Source of the DNA: Sulfomarinibacter sp963733915
GTDB taxonomy: Bacteria > Acidobacteriota > Thermoanaerobaculia > Thermoanaerobaculales > Sulfomarinibacteraceae
DNA: 64,000 bases
NCBI GenBank assembly: GCA_963733915.1
Contig: CAVTEP010000006.1
Location: 434,001 to 498,000, forward strand
Direction: 5' to 3'
The notes under the pieces are model-generated. The model searched no databases and was not told the origin of the DNA. It worked only from the letters and a program-made list of their open reading frames with translations. The stretch's first letter is position 1, and each line of letters opens with the position of its first letter. Shown piece after piece: positions 10,025 to 20,600 of this stretch. Both the position numbers and the translations under genes were made by a program.

Positions 10025-10918
10025 TCAGATCCATACCACCCGCTGGCCACGGGTATCGACCTCAACGGTGGCGCCGATCGGAAAGGCGAGATTGGTGGCT
10101 CCGTGTCCAAAGGGCAGCCCGACCACGACGGGCGCCGACGCCGGCGCCGTTTCAAGAAGCAGGCGGCGCCATATCTGATCCCGCTCCGCCGCCGGCCGGC
10201 AACCGCGCAAGCTCCCGCCAATCAATGCTTTCACGTTACGCAATCTACCAGAGCCCCGGAGATGGGTCAACAATCGATCGAGTCTGAAGAGCGGTTCACC
10301 CACCTCCTCCAGAAAGAGCACGCAGTCGTCGAAATCCGGTTCCCACGGTGTGCCCACCAATGACGCGACGAGGCTCAGATTTCCACCGAGCGCACGACCT
10401 CGGGCGCTCCCGGCGCGCACCACCGACCCTTGCGGAAATCGAAACAGCGTCTCGCCGGCGAGCTCACCGCGGAGCAGCATATGCAGACGCCGGTGGTTGT
10501 GGCGGCCGGCGAGTCCGGCAGCAGCCATCGGGCCGTGGACCTGAATCGACCCGCGGCGCGAGGCGAGCGGATTCAGAACCGCGGTGAGGTCGGAGAAACC
10601 GATAAGGCTCACGCCCTGACGTTCGAGCTGTCGCCAAGGCATCTCCGGCAGCAGCCGGGTTGCACCGAATCCTCCCCGTGCCGCGATTACAAAGCGGACT
10701 CCGCCATCCATGACTTCCTGGATGCCCGCCAGTCGTTCTGCGTCGTGACCCGCCAGATAGGCCTCTTCGCGGTTGAGGTTCGACGCCTCGATCACCGGGT
10801 GCCCCCAGCTCCGAAGGATCTCGAGCCCTTGGCCGAGCTTTGCAGGATCGACCGGACCCGACAGCGCAACCACACCGATCGGTTCGCCGGGCTCGAGCGG
10901 TGTCCACGTTGCACTCAT
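10025..10918 (-). CDS. LD-carboxypeptidase (peptidase S66, LdcA/MccF family)
   Basis: The family cleaves the amide between L-diaminopimelate and D-Ala in murein tetrapeptides, or microcin C-type adducts in the MccF branch. The expected triad context is seen: nucleophile Ser in GFSDLTAV, Glu in FLEEVGEPLFR, and His in GLPFGHGATN. The N-terminal region GEPIGVVALSGPVD is typical. The product is about 297 residues from ATG 10918; an alternative Met lies ten codons upstream. No signal peptide, so cytosolic. It is first in a probable operon with the cNMP-FHA gene and recG. Confidence 0.88.
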   Translation of the reverse strand: MSATWTPLEPGEPIGVVALSGPVDPAKLGQGLEILRSWGHPVIEASNLNREEAYLAGHDAERLAGIQEVMDGGVRFVIAARGGFGATRLLPEMPWRQLERQGVSLIGFSDLTAVLNPLASRRGSIQVHGPMAAAGLAGRHNHRRLHMLLRGELAGETLFRFPQGSVVRAGSARGRALGGNLSLVASLVGTPWEPDFDDCVLFLEEVGEPLFRLDRLLTHLRGSGRLRNVKALIGGSLRGCRPAAERDQIWRRLLLETAPASAPVVVGLPFGHGATNLAFPIGATVEVDTRGQRVVWI

Positions 10919-10995
10919 GCTTCCAACGATACCGTGGAACCCGCCCATTTGAATGGGCCGACACAGTCGAGGGTGTCATCAGTATCGTGAAATCT

Positions 10996-11041
10996 CATTT
11001 TTCGAGCTCCGATGCGGCATGGCACCGGAGCTCGAAAAATG
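10996..11041. repeat. 15-bp perfect inverted repeat beside rnpB
   Basis: The arms CATTTTTCGAGCTCC (10996-11010) and its exact complement (11027-11041) flank a 16-base loop. It lies just past the 3' end of the RNase P RNA. The T run is on the 5' side and the A run on the 3' side in both readings, so it is not a canonical intrinsic terminator. It could still cap or process the RNA 3' end. Confidence 0.6.
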
Positions 11042-11420
<379 letters not shown>

Positions 11421-11473
11421 ACCGAGAGGATACCATTCAGACGCGACGCCGGGGGGATCCGGTGTGGAGACGG

Positions 11474-12160
11474 TCAGAAGGGTCGGTCGACGCAGCTCAC
11501 GGAGTACCCGGATAACGAACCGGGAACGAACCGGCAGTGGAGCCGGCAACCGCGCTGCCGCACCTCGACCAGGGCGGCCTCGCCATCGACCGTGCGGAAG
11601 CTGCGGCTCGCCTTTCGGAGAAGCCTCGAGCGGAGAAGATGCGAGACCTCCTCGAGCGAATCCATGTCTTCGAGCAGGAGCGTCATCCGCAGCTGGGAGC
11701 CGAGGCCGACGCAGACCTCGAATACGGAGGCCTCGAAGGCCTCGACCATTTCTTCGATGGTCAGCCCGCGGTTGCGCCAAACACCGAGCGGCTCGACGGT
11801 GACCGCGGTCATCCCCCGTTTGACGCAGTCCTTGAGGATCGCGGTCAGGGACCGGCGCACGTTGCCGGCGCGGCAGGACGGTTTGGACTCAAGGTCGTGG
11901 ACCACCGCCTGGTAGGTCCAGTAGGCCTCGCTTCCCCGGCTTCTGAGGAGGAGATACCGCCCCAGCGGCAGCGGCCGGTGCTCGGCGATGGCAAGGTAGG
12001 CGGCGTCGAGTCCATTGTCCGCATCGAGATCGAGGATGCCGGCGCCGGCCATCACCAGGTTGCGGTCCTCCTGCACGATCATCGCATCAGGTTGCAGACG
12101 ACGGCCGAGGGCCTCGACCATATCGAGGTCGAAGCGCAGGCTGCAGTTTTTCGCCACCAC
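11474..12160 (-). CDS. Divergent macro-domain-like protein
   Basis: The 228-residue product starts with GTG. It resembles a macro domain (ADP-ribose-binding fold) in layout: PDAMIVQEDRNLVMAGAGIL near residue 25, LPLGRYLLL then YQAVVHDL, AGNVRRSLTAILKDCVKRG, TVEPLG, and a strand RMTLLLEDMDSLEEVSHLL. The usual NAAN and Gly-rich binding loops are not present, so ligand binding is doubtful. The C-terminal 40 residues carry three Cys. No neighbour clarifies its role. Macro assignment is an inference from pattern and not a firm identification. Confidence 0.45.
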   Translation of the reverse strand: MVAKNCSLRFDLDMVEALGRRLQPDAMIVQEDRNLVMAGAGILDLDADNGLDAAYLAIAEHRPLPLGRYLLLRSRGSEAYWTYQAVVHDLESKPSCRAGNVRRSLTAILKDCVKRGMTAVTVEPLGVWRNRGLTIEEMVEAFEASVFEVCVGLGSQLRMTLLLEDMDSLEEVSHLLRSRLLRKASRSFRTVDGEAALVEVRQRGCRLHCRFVPGSLSGYSVSCVDRPF

Positions 12161-12265
12161 ATCAGTTTAGCGAACATCCGGACGAGAATGAAGTGCTTTC
12201 GGTTCTTGGCAGGACCCTGACCTTGAGCCGAGAGGCCGCAGGGTCGCGCAGCCGTGAATAGGTCG

Positions 12266-12340
12266 CAACCACAAAGGCGCAACGACACCAAGAAATCCTT
12301 CGTGGTGAAATCCTTTGTGGCTCTGGGTCTTCGTGGTTGA
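12266..12340. repeat. AACCACAAAGG imperfect palindrome
   Basis: AACCACAAAGGCGCAACGACACCAAG-type sequence faces its approximate inverse (CCTTTGTGG, CTTCGTGGTT) across about 75 bases. Intergenic stretch 12161-12407 otherwise shows nothing coding. It may act as a hairpin near the 3' ends of two minus-strand genes. Confidence 0.4.
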
Positions 12341-12407
12341 GGTTGACGCACATCCGATTCGGCATGAGACCAGCACGCGAGCCGTCGAGGGCCCGCCAAT
12401 GAAGCCC

Positions 12408-15059
12408 TTAGCTTTCGAGCTCTGCGTTCCAGTTGAGAACCACCGTGACCGGCGGGATCGACGCCCCCGTCATCGGCGCCAGGGTCAGAAAACGCTGCCC
12501 GTCCCGGGTCACACCGTACCTGCCTCGTTGGGTGACGGGGAACAAACGGCCATCGAACAGGAGGGTCGGAAGCCCGGCTCTGAAGGTTTCGCCAACCTCG
12601 ACCGGGACCGACACCACAGCTCGGTTGGCGTCGAGATAAAAGATCTCCTTGCCGTCGGCGCTCCAGACGGGCTCGATACCACCGTTGGTGGAAACCTGCC
12701 ACTGACCGCCCGGCCCCGGGAACTGGCGCACGTAGATCTCGAACTCGCCCGACTCGTTCGAGTTATAGGCGATCCAATGGCCGTCGCGGGAAAACCGCGG
12801 CCTCACCTCGGCGAACTGTGACTGCAGCACGGGGATCGGCTGCTTCGCGCCGTCCGTCGGCAGCACCGAAACGTCCCACCCGTTCTCGGCACTGCGCTGG
12901 TAAAACGCTATGAAGCGTCCGTCCGAGCTCCAATCAGAAGCGAAGACGTCCTCCCCCGCCGAAAACAGCAGCTCCTCGGTGCCGGCGCCCGAGGCGTCCT
13001 TGACATAGAGGTCCATGTGCTCGCCACGGTTGGAGCTGAAGACGATCTTGGTGCCGTCCGGTGACCACACGGGCGAGGTGTCCACGCCGGCGTCAAAGGT
13101 GAAGCGCGAGGTCACGCCACGCTCGAGATCGCGGATCCAGAGATCGACGTTTGACGCCTCCCCGTCGACGATCGAGGAGACGAGATGCTTTTCATCGGGC
13201 GACAGCCAGAAATCCTGAAACTCGAGGCCGGCGCTCACCGATTCGAGCTCGCGCCCCTCCCGGTCCCGCCACAGGAGCTGCCGACCGCCGATGTCACCAC
13301 CCCGGAAGACGAGAGTGCCGTCGCTCGAGGCTGAGAAGTCCGCCAGACCGACTGCGGTCGCACCGACGTTGTCCGCCAGCGGCACCGGCTCGCCCGTGAT
13401 TTCAGCTTTGCTCGCGTCAAAGGGTCGCGCCACCAGCATGCCGTCGAGGACGTGGATGAGATAGCCCGGAGGTGCGTACTGGACGCGCGAGTCGGTGTCG
13501 CCGAGGTACCGCTCTTCACCCTTGTCGAGAGCGCGGACCATGATCCGGTTTGTCCCGTCGGTGGTCTCCGCCAAGTACAGGAAATGCTCTCCGTCTGGCA
13601 GGAACTCGGGCCAGCCGACCGACGCGATACCCTCGAGCTGATCGAGGGCGATCTCGGGTCGAGCGATGCCGCCGGACGCGGACACCCGCATCAGCGGCGC
13701 GGAGATGGCGCCGTCAAAAAGGATCTCACCGGCGCTGCCCCATGTCCCGTCGGCGCCGTCCGCGTCGCAGATCGTCTGCGCCGGGCCGCCTGCAACCGCC
13801 ACCTTCTTGAGCTTGTCGCCGACAAAGAAGGCGATGTGGCGGCTGTCGGGCGACCACATCGGGCGCCGATCGGAGCGTGCACCTTCGGTGCCGGCGATCG
13901 GCCGCGCCTCGAGGCTGTCGAGAGGACGCAGCCAGATGTGCGCCTTGCCGGCGGAATCGACGCCGCGATACGCGAGATAACGGCCGTCCGGCGACACGCG
14001 CGGCGAGTCGACGGATGTCAGCTCGGGAGGCGGCGGAATCTGAAAGCGCGTTTGCACCGGCGCTGCCGGCGCACGGCTGAGAATACCCGCCAGAAGCACG
14101 CCGGCGACGACAGCCGCGGACGCCGCCACGATCCAAGCCAGCCGCTCGCGCGACTTGCGCCTCGCGGCGACCGGCGCCGGCAGACCGACCACCGAACCGC
14201 CTTCGGCGATCCACTCGAGCTGGAGCTTGACATCGTGCGCCGTTTGCCAACGTTCCTCAGCATCCTTGGCGAGGCAGGTCAGGATCACGCGGTCGAAGGC
14301 CGGCGGCGTCATCGGCTGCAGGGCCGACACCGGTTGCGGCCGCTCGTGCATGATGGCGCCGATGAGGCTGGCCTGGGTCGAGCCCAGGAACGCGCGGCGT
14401 CCGGTCGCCATTTCGTAAAGCACCGCACCCAGGGCAAAGATGTCGGTACGAGGATCGACCTCCTTACCCTCCAGTTGCTCGGGCGCCATGTACTGATAGG
14501 TGCCGAGCACCGTGCCTGCCATTGTCAACGGCTGGCTGACGGTCGGGGTCCGGGTAAGCTCCTCACCGGGTCCGGACGACGTGCTGTCGGCCTTGGCCAG
14601 CCCGAAGTCGAGGAGCTTTGCGCCGCCGGCGGTCAACATGATGTTGCCGGGCTTGAGGTCGCGGTGGACGATTCCCTGCCGATGGGCCTTTTCCAGGGCA
14701 TCGGCGATCTGGATCCCGATCCGCAGCGTCTGTTCGAGCGACAGCGGGCCCTTGACCAGCCGTTCGCCAAGGGTGTCGCCTTCGATAAGCTCCATGACCA
14801 GATAGTCGACACCGTTTTCGTGGCCGATGTCGTAGAGCGGACAAATGTTCGGGTGCGAAAGGCTGGAGATGGCCTTGGCCTCGCGCTCGAGCCGCTGGCG
14901 CAGCTCCGGGTTCTCGGCCAGATGCGCCGGCAGCACCTTGATCGCCACCGCACGTTCGAGACGGGTGTCACGGGCACGATAGACCTCGCCCATGCCGCCG
15001 ACGCCGATGGCTTCCTCGATCTCGTACGGACCTAGTCGTGCTCCAGATTCAAGCGGCAT
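12408..15059 (-). CDS. Serine/threonine protein kinase with TolB-like WD40 propeller
   Basis: The 883-residue product has a PknB-type kinase (about residues 10-275): G-loop GVGGMGEVYRARD, Lys in VAIKVL, HRDLKPGNIM, DFGLAK and GTYQYMAPEQ. One transmembrane helix follows at about 308-328 (WIVAASAAVVAGVLLAGIL). The outer half (about 350-880) is a six- or seven-bladed TolB/PD40 propeller with repeated SPDGRYLAY, SPDSRHIAF, SPDGTKIVF and SSDGRFIAF blades. It is inferred to sense outside or periplasmic signals and phosphorylate cytosolic targets. This architecture is abundant in Acidobacteriota. Targets unknown; the cNMP-FHA protein 2.4 kb downstream is a candidate reader. Confidence 0.93.
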   Translation of the reverse strand: MPLESGARLGPYEIEEAIGVGGMGEVYRARDTRLERAVAIKVLPAHLAENPELRQRLEREAKAISSLSHPNICPLYDIGHENGVDYLVMELIEGDTLGERLVKGPLSLEQTLRIGIQIADALEKAHRQGIVHRDLKPGNIMLTAGGAKLLDFGLAKADSTSSGPGEELTRTPTVSQPLTMAGTVLGTYQYMAPEQLEGKEVDPRTDIFALGAVLYEMATGRRAFLGSTQASLIGAIMHERPQPVSALQPMTPPAFDRVILTCLAKDAEERWQTAHDVKLQLEWIAEGGSVVGLPAPVAARRKSRERLAWIVAASAAVVAGVLLAGILSRAPAAPVQTRFQIPPPPELTSVDSPRVSPDGRYLAYRGVDSAGKAHIWLRPLDSLEARPIAGTEGARSDRRPMWSPDSRHIAFFVGDKLKKVAVAGGPAQTICDADGADGTWGSAGEILFDGAISAPLMRVSASGGIARPEIALDQLEGIASVGWPEFLPDGEHFLYLAETTDGTNRIMVRALDKGEERYLGDTDSRVQYAPPGYLIHVLDGMLVARPFDASKAEITGEPVPLADNVGATAVGLADFSASSDGTLVFRGGDIGGRQLLWRDREGRELESVSAGLEFQDFWLSPDEKHLVSSIVDGEASNVDLWIRDLERGVTSRFTFDAGVDTSPVWSPDGTKIVFSSNRGEHMDLYVKDASGAGTEELLFSAGEDVFASDWSSDGRFIAFYQRSAENGWDVSVLPTDGAKQPIPVLQSQFAEVRPRFSRDGHWIAYNSNESGEFEIYVRQFPGPGGQWQVSTNGGIEPVWSADGKEIFYLDANRAVVSVPVEVGETFRAGLPTLLFDGRLFPVTQRGRYGVTRDGQRFLTLAPMTGASIPPVTVVLNWNAELES

Positions 15060-15190
15060 TGCTCCCCCAACGAAACCCGTTCAAAAATGTCGGCTTCCCC
15101 TTGGCCAGAGCCTATCATAATTGAGACCAGAAATGAATCGCGGTCGCAAGATCGCACGCGAAAACGCCCCAATCCCCTGCGCCGTGAATC

Positions 15191-16330
15191 TTATCCGCCG
15201 TTGCCGCCGATCGCCCGTTTTGCCATTGCCTTGGTGACCACCAGGCGGTGTCCGCCCTCAGCCTTTTCTTCGAGGCCTTCGTGCTGCCACGGGTCGAACT
15301 CGAGCTGATTGATGATCTTGTTGAAGACCGGACGCAAGGCCCTGGCACCGGTGCGGATGTTGCGCTCCGCCGCCTCGGCGATCATGGCCGCGGCCACATC
15401 CTCGATCTCGAGCTCGATGTTCATGACTTCGAAGTAGCGCTTTGAACGAATGAAGGGCGAGTCGAGCGAGGCGGTCAAGATTTCCCTGAGCACGGCCACA
15501 TCGAGATCGCGGAGGAGAACGACGTTGTCGAAACGGGCCATGAACTGGGGCACCATGCCGTACTCGAAGAGATCGTCCGGTTTGAGGAAATCGGCGAGCG
15601 CAAAACGGGTTTCGATCCGTACCTGGCCGTCGGCCATCTGTACCGCCTGCGACTTGAGCTTTTCACCGCTGGAGGGATTGATGACCCGCAGGTAAACCTG
15701 ATCATAGAGTCCTTCAAACGCGCCGCCGCAGATAAACATCATGTGGCGGGTGTCGATGTTGAGGGTGACAGGTTTTTCCTCGCCGTCCTTCCAGGCGAAG
15801 GTCTTGTAGACCACCACCTCCCCTTCCATCAGGGTCAACAGCCCTTGCTGAAGGACCACCCCGATCGGGTTGGGTTTGCCGGCGACGATCGACGACATCT
15901 TGTCGACCTCGTCGATACAGATCGTGGCCCTTTCCATGGTTTCAGTAAGGGCCTCGGCGCTCGGCTGCTCGCCGAGGAGTGCGCGAGCACGTTGCTCGAC
16001 CGCCGTCAACAGACGGTTCGGCTGAAACTCGAGGCGCTCGGCATCGACCAGCAGGTTGGCGTTGATGATGGTCATCGCCCGGAACGGCCGGTACTCCTGC
16101 ACGTCGTGGTACATGCGCTGGATGTTGTTCATGATGGTCGTCTTGCCGGTACCTGAGTTGCCGATCAGGAGTATGTTGCCGGGCACCTTGCCGGTGGTGT
16201 GCTTGTACACCGCAACCGACACGTATCGCAGCGCGGTGTTCTGTCCGAGAACCCCCTTCCGCAGCTCGGCGAAGATTTCTGGCGGAGTGATCGTTTCCAG
16301 TGGTCGCGGCTCTTTTGACGCGGCGCTCAT
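15191..16330 (-). CDS. ClpX-like AAA+ ATPase lacking zinc domain and IGF loop
   Basis: The 379-residue product is a Clp/Hsp100-type AAA+ module: Walker A GNSGTGKTT near residue 58, Walker B ICIDEVDKM near 138, FICGGAFEG, and the arginine-rich sensor-2 region RNIRTGARALRPVFNKII near 327. It matches ClpX from the ATPase onward. The N-terminal C4 zinc-binding domain is missing, and the ClpP-docking IGF segment after GGAFEGL is replaced by SSGEKLKS. It therefore should not dock ClpP. It overlaps the preceding M29 aminopeptidase gene by ATGA, implying translational coupling and perhaps joint function. Intact and confidently an unfoldase-type ATPase; role unknown. Confidence 0.85.
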   Translation of the reverse strand: MSAASKEPRPLETITPPEIFAELRKGVLGQNTALRYVSVAVYKHTTGKVPGNILLIGNSGTGKTTIMNNIQRMYHDVQEYRPFRAMTIINANLLVDAERLEFQPNRLLTAVEQRARALLGEQPSAEALTETMERATICIDEVDKMSSIVAGKPNPIGVVLQQGLLTLMEGEVVVYKTFAWKDGEEKPVTLNIDTRHMMFICGGAFEGLYDQVYLRVINPSSGEKLKSQAVQMADGQVRIETRFALADFLKPDDLFEYGMVPQFMARFDNVVLLRDLDVAVLREILTASLDSPFIRSKRYFEVMNIELEIEDVAAAMIAEAAERNIRTGARALRPVFNKIINQLEFDPWQHEGLEEKAEGGHRLVVTKAMAKRAIGGNGG

Positions 16331-17532
16331 CCCACCACCTCCCAGACACCGTTCCGCGGCGTCAGCTCAACCTCATCGACGCGGACCGAGCGTCCGCAGC
16401 CGCCGGGGCGAAAGTCGGTGACGATGTCGACGTGCTGCGCAGATCGGTTGAGGACACCCATCTCGACGAGCTCTGCGATCTTCGCCTTGCCCTCCTCGGA
16501 CCCCGGGTCCTCGACCAAGCAGTCCTCGTAGCTGGCGCCGATGGCGATGTGAAGGGTGCCTCCCACCTTCTCCACAAACAACGGGTGTTTGAGGACCCGG
16601 TCGAGGCTGGGGTTCATCCCCAGAGCCACCTCGCCAAGCCGGTGCGAGCCATCGTCGGTCTCGATGATCGCGGCCAGGTGCTCCATCCCTACCTCCGCCC
16701 GGTATTCGGTGATCCGTCCGGCCTCGAAACGCAGGTAGATACCCTGGATGTCGTTGCCGCCGTAATTCACCGCAAGGTCGACATAGATCTCCCCCTGAGT
16801 TTTGCGGGCGTCCGGGCTGGTGAAGATCTCGCCGTCGGGGAAATTGCGGAGGCCGTGCGAAAGCACTGCCCTGGCGCCAGAGATGTCGATCTCGAGTGCG
16901 AGCTCGCGGCCGTCGCCGGGATGCACGGTGACGATGCGGATTGTCTTCCCGCCATCAAATACCGGCGCCAATTGTTCCTCGGCCGTCAGCAGGGGCCTCG
17001 GGTCGGTCGTCGAGGCGCCGACGATGAAACGCTCGTACTCCTCGAAGTCCATGCCTTCGAGCTCGGCCGAGGCCGCCGTCGGATAGAGGGTGATCACCCA
17101 GGGCTTGGAAAGCCTGATGTTTGCAAAGGGCCGATCGGCCGCCGCCAACGCCTGCGACTGCTCTGCACTGAGCCCCATGAACAGTGTGGGATTCTCAGCC
17201 CCCAGCACTTCGACGTACTTGGTCATGCCCTCGTATCGCGCACGGTGCCACTCCGGGATGGCCGCCAATTGCGCATCGCCGCCCGACCGGGCCATCTCCG
17301 CCGACCACACCCGGCCCCGTTCGTTGTTGGGCGCCACGATGTAAACGTCGGGCACGCCGCCGGCTTCGATCACCTTGCGTTCTAGAACCGCCATCAGAGG
17401 CCAACAAACCGCCTCGCCCTTGATCATCACCCGGTCATCGGCGCTCACGCCTCCGATCGAGTGGTCGAGCAAAAACCCTGCCCACACATCCAATTCGCTC
17501 TGTTTGATCACTGCCTTCTCCTCGCACCGCAA
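16327..17532 (-). CDS. Aminopeptidase, peptidase M29 family
   Basis: The product (401 residues) matches thermophilic aminopeptidase T/AmpS-like metallo-exopeptidases. It has NFPDGEIFTSPD with a metal-binding Glu, then GNDIQGIYLRFEAGRI, and HRLGEVALGMNP with a second Glu. GGTLHIAIGASY and the QHVDIVTDF block carry His and Asp ligands. No signal peptide, so cytosolic. It would cleave N-terminal residues from peptides. Its stop overlaps the start of the ClpX-like ATPase gene in an ATGA, so the two are translated from one message. Start at 17532; a GTG seven codons later is possible. Confidence 0.85.
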   Translation of the reverse strand: MRCEEKAVIKQSELDVWAGFLLDHSIGGVSADDRVMIKGEAVCWPLMAVLERKVIEAGGVPDVYIVAPNNERGRVWSAEMARSGGDAQLAAIPEWHRARYEGMTKYVEVLGAENPTLFMGLSAEQSQALAAADRPFANIRLSKPWVITLYPTAASAELEGMDFEEYERFIVGASTTDPRPLLTAEEQLAPVFDGGKTIRIVTVHPGDGRELALEIDISGARAVLSHGLRNFPDGEIFTSPDARKTQGEIYVDLAVNYGGNDIQGIYLRFEAGRITEYRAEVGMEHLAAIIETDDGSHRLGEVALGMNPSLDRVLKHPLFVEKVGGTLHIAIGASYEDCLVEDPGSEEGKAKIAELVEMGVLNRSAQHVDIVTDFRPGGCGRSVRVDEVELTPRNGVWEVVG

Positions 17533-17639
17533 TCGCGGCGCGGGTCATTGTAGCTCGTCGCGACGGAAGCGGCTGCGATAGGATGAACCGCTTGATCACT
17601 CCTGTATCATCTACGGCCATGGACGCCGGCTCCAGCCAA

Positions 17640-20600
17640 ATGAATAACCACTCGATTGACGACCTCCGCGACCTCGCGCCGGCGGCGGCTGCCGAGCGCC
17701 TCGCAGGCATCGTCGCCGAGCCCCCAGATAGAACCGGCCCGCGACGCGGGGGTGATCAATCTCCTGGCCGATCGGCGCACCGGGGACGCAATTCTCGAAT
17801 CGATTCCGCTCGCCGCTCTGGCGACGCTCGCCGATCGCAGCCTCGAGGCGCTCGAAGCCGGAATTGCCGGCGCCCGCGAGGTCGCATGGAACCTCCTCGA
17901 CGTCCTCCGCCGAAGCGCGGTGCTGGTTCGGATTTCAGAAGCCGGTGAGGTCGACACATGGTCTCGGACGATCCTCGCCCTCGTCGAAGCTTCCCATCTC
18001 GGCTTCGGCGCCCTCTTCGCACAGCGCGCCGCTGGCTACGGCGAACGAACGCTCTTCCGCCTCACAGTGAAAGGCGCCAGCCGGTCGCTCAGCTGGCGAC
18101 AGGTCGCAGGCCGGGTCGACCTCATCGCGCGTAGTTTGCTCGCAGCGACCGCCGAGACCGGAGACCGCCCGGTCGGTATTCTCTCCACCAACAGCCTCGA
18201 GATGGCTCTCGTCGACCTCGCCTGTCTGAGCTCGGGCATCGTCAACATCATGGTTCCGGCGACTGCGACCGAAACCGATGTCGCCTATATCCTCGAACAC
18301 GCCAAGGTCGGACTACTGATCGTCTCCGACCGCGAACAGCTGCAAAAGGTGCTCAACGTCCGCGACCGCATCCCCGATCTCGGACCCATCGTCGCTCTCG
18401 ACTCGACCGCTGCCGCGGTGCGAGGCGTCACCGGATTCGAGCAACTTCTTGCGCGGTCCTCCGAGATCTCGGCCGAAACCCTCGCAGCCCGTCGATTTGC
18501 GCAGCGCATCGACGACCTCGCCACCGTCATGTACACCTCCGGGACCACCGGCACCCCAAAGGGAATCTGCTTCACGCACCGCAACATCGTCTTCAAGCGT
18601 TTTGCGCGAGCCCTCGCCCTGCCGGCCATCGGAGAAGACGACCGGTTCCTCTGCTACTTGCCGTTGTTCCACACCTTCGGCCGTTTCCTCGAGCTCACCG
18701 GCTGCATCTTCTGGGGCGCCACCTACTGTTTCGCCGAAGACCCGAGCATCGAGACCCTGACCCGGCAGATGCGTCAACTCGAAGCAACCGTCCTGATCAG
18801 CATTCCCATGAAGTGGATGCAGCTGTACGACCTCGTGCGTCAGTCGGTGGACATCATCGCGGCGAACGACGCCGAGATCAAATCGGCGCTGCGCACGGCC
18901 GTCGGCCCGGACCTGCGCTGGGGGTTGTCGGCCGCCGGCTATCTTGATCCCGAGATCTTCCGCTTCTTCCAGCGCAACGGCATCGAGCTCATGAGCGGAT
19001 TCGGTATGACCGAGGCGACCGGCGGCATCACCATGACCCCTCCGGGGGCTTACAAGGACGACTCTCTGGGGCCCGCCCTTCCCGGGATCGAAATATCGCT
19101 GGCCGACGATGGTGAGCTCAGAATTCGCGGACCCTACGTGATGCGCGGCTATCTCGATTCACCCGACGGCGGCGACGGGTTCGGCGCCGACGGCTGGTTG
19201 CCGACCGGTGATCTCATGGAGATCGACGACGATGGCTTCATCCGGATCGTCGACCGCAAAAAGGAGATTTACAAGAACATCAACGGTCAGACGATCGCAC
19301 CGCAGAAGATCGAGAACCTGTTCCGCGATTTCGACTCCGTCGACCGCATATTCCTGGTCGGCGACCACCGCAGCTACAACACCGCGCTGATCTACCCGAA
19401 CTTCGACGACCAAGACCTCGACCTCGCCTCGTTGTCTCCGGAGGACCTCAAAAGCCACTTCCGGTCGTTGGTGGTCAGTGCGAACTCCTTCCTCGCACCG
19501 TTTGAACGGATCATCGATTTTGCCGTGATCGACCGCGACTTCGACTCCGGGCGCGAAGAGCTCACCGCAAAGGGCAGCTACCGGCGGAAGACGATCGAGC
19601 GTAACTTCTCCGATCAGATCAGACTCCTCTACCGGCGCCAGACCCTGAGAGTCGGCGGGGCCGATGTCGTCGTGCCGAACTGGTTCTTCCAGGCGCTCGG
19701 CATCACCACCCAAGAGCTGCGAATCGAGGGTGATTCGCTCGTTCTCGGGTCGCTCAAAACGATGCTGAGCGTCCAGCGTGAGGGCGCCGACGTCGTGAGA
19801 ATCGGTTCTGCGCTCTATCGTTGTTCCGACCGCGCCATCGACCTCGGGCACTTCTTGTCGACGCCGTTGTTGTGGGTCGGCAATGACGAGCTGGTGGATT
19901 TTGCGCCCCTCGAGCCACCGCAGCGTGATCGACGACGACGACGCAGCGAGCCCGCAGAATGGTTGCGGAGGTCGCGTCCCCACGACGTCACTCCAGCCGA
20001 GCGCGCGGCGATCCCGGGCCTGCTCCGGCGTCGCGAGATCGAACTCATGGATCTCCACCTGGCTGCGATGCTGCTCGCGGCCGGGGAGGACGCCGACGCC
20101 GTGGCTGCGGTCAAGATCCTCGATCACCTCCTCCATCTCGAGGACGGCCATCTCACCGAGCAAGCGCTGCGCGTGCTTCGCCGCGCCGCCGATGCCGAGT
20201 CAACCGTGGTCAGGCGCCGCGCCTTTCAGGTGCTCGCGACCCACGAGATCGAATCACGCTACCGGCAGACCCTGACCAGCTTTCTCGATCGCGGTGAGGA
20301 TCTGCTCGACGCGGAAACCATCTCGGTTCTGGTGGAGGTCGACCTCAAAGGATTGCAAATCGACGCATTCATCGACGAGGCCGAGTCCCGGTGTGCGGGC
20401 TCCACAGGTCCTCTCGATCCGGCGCTGCCCGCGATGTGTGAATTTCTGTCGAGCTATGGCGCGACCCACCCAACCCAGTACCGCCGGCTGCGGGCGTTTT
20501 TCACCCGCGCCGCCATGATCGCCCACACCCAGGAAGCTCGCGACATGGCCGCCGAGGGGAAACGACGCCTCGCGCAGGGCTTCCGCCTCTGGCTCGGCGC

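Noticed and set aside
10996..11041. Intrinsic terminator for rnpB
   Set aside because: The inverted repeat is perfect, but T and A runs are on the wrong sides of the stem for a canonical terminator; recorded only as a repeat.
13452..15035. Long + strand open frame (527 codons)
   Set aside because: Antisense to the kinase-propeller gene, composition Arg/Asp/Gly-rich with no domain; a codon-bias shadow.
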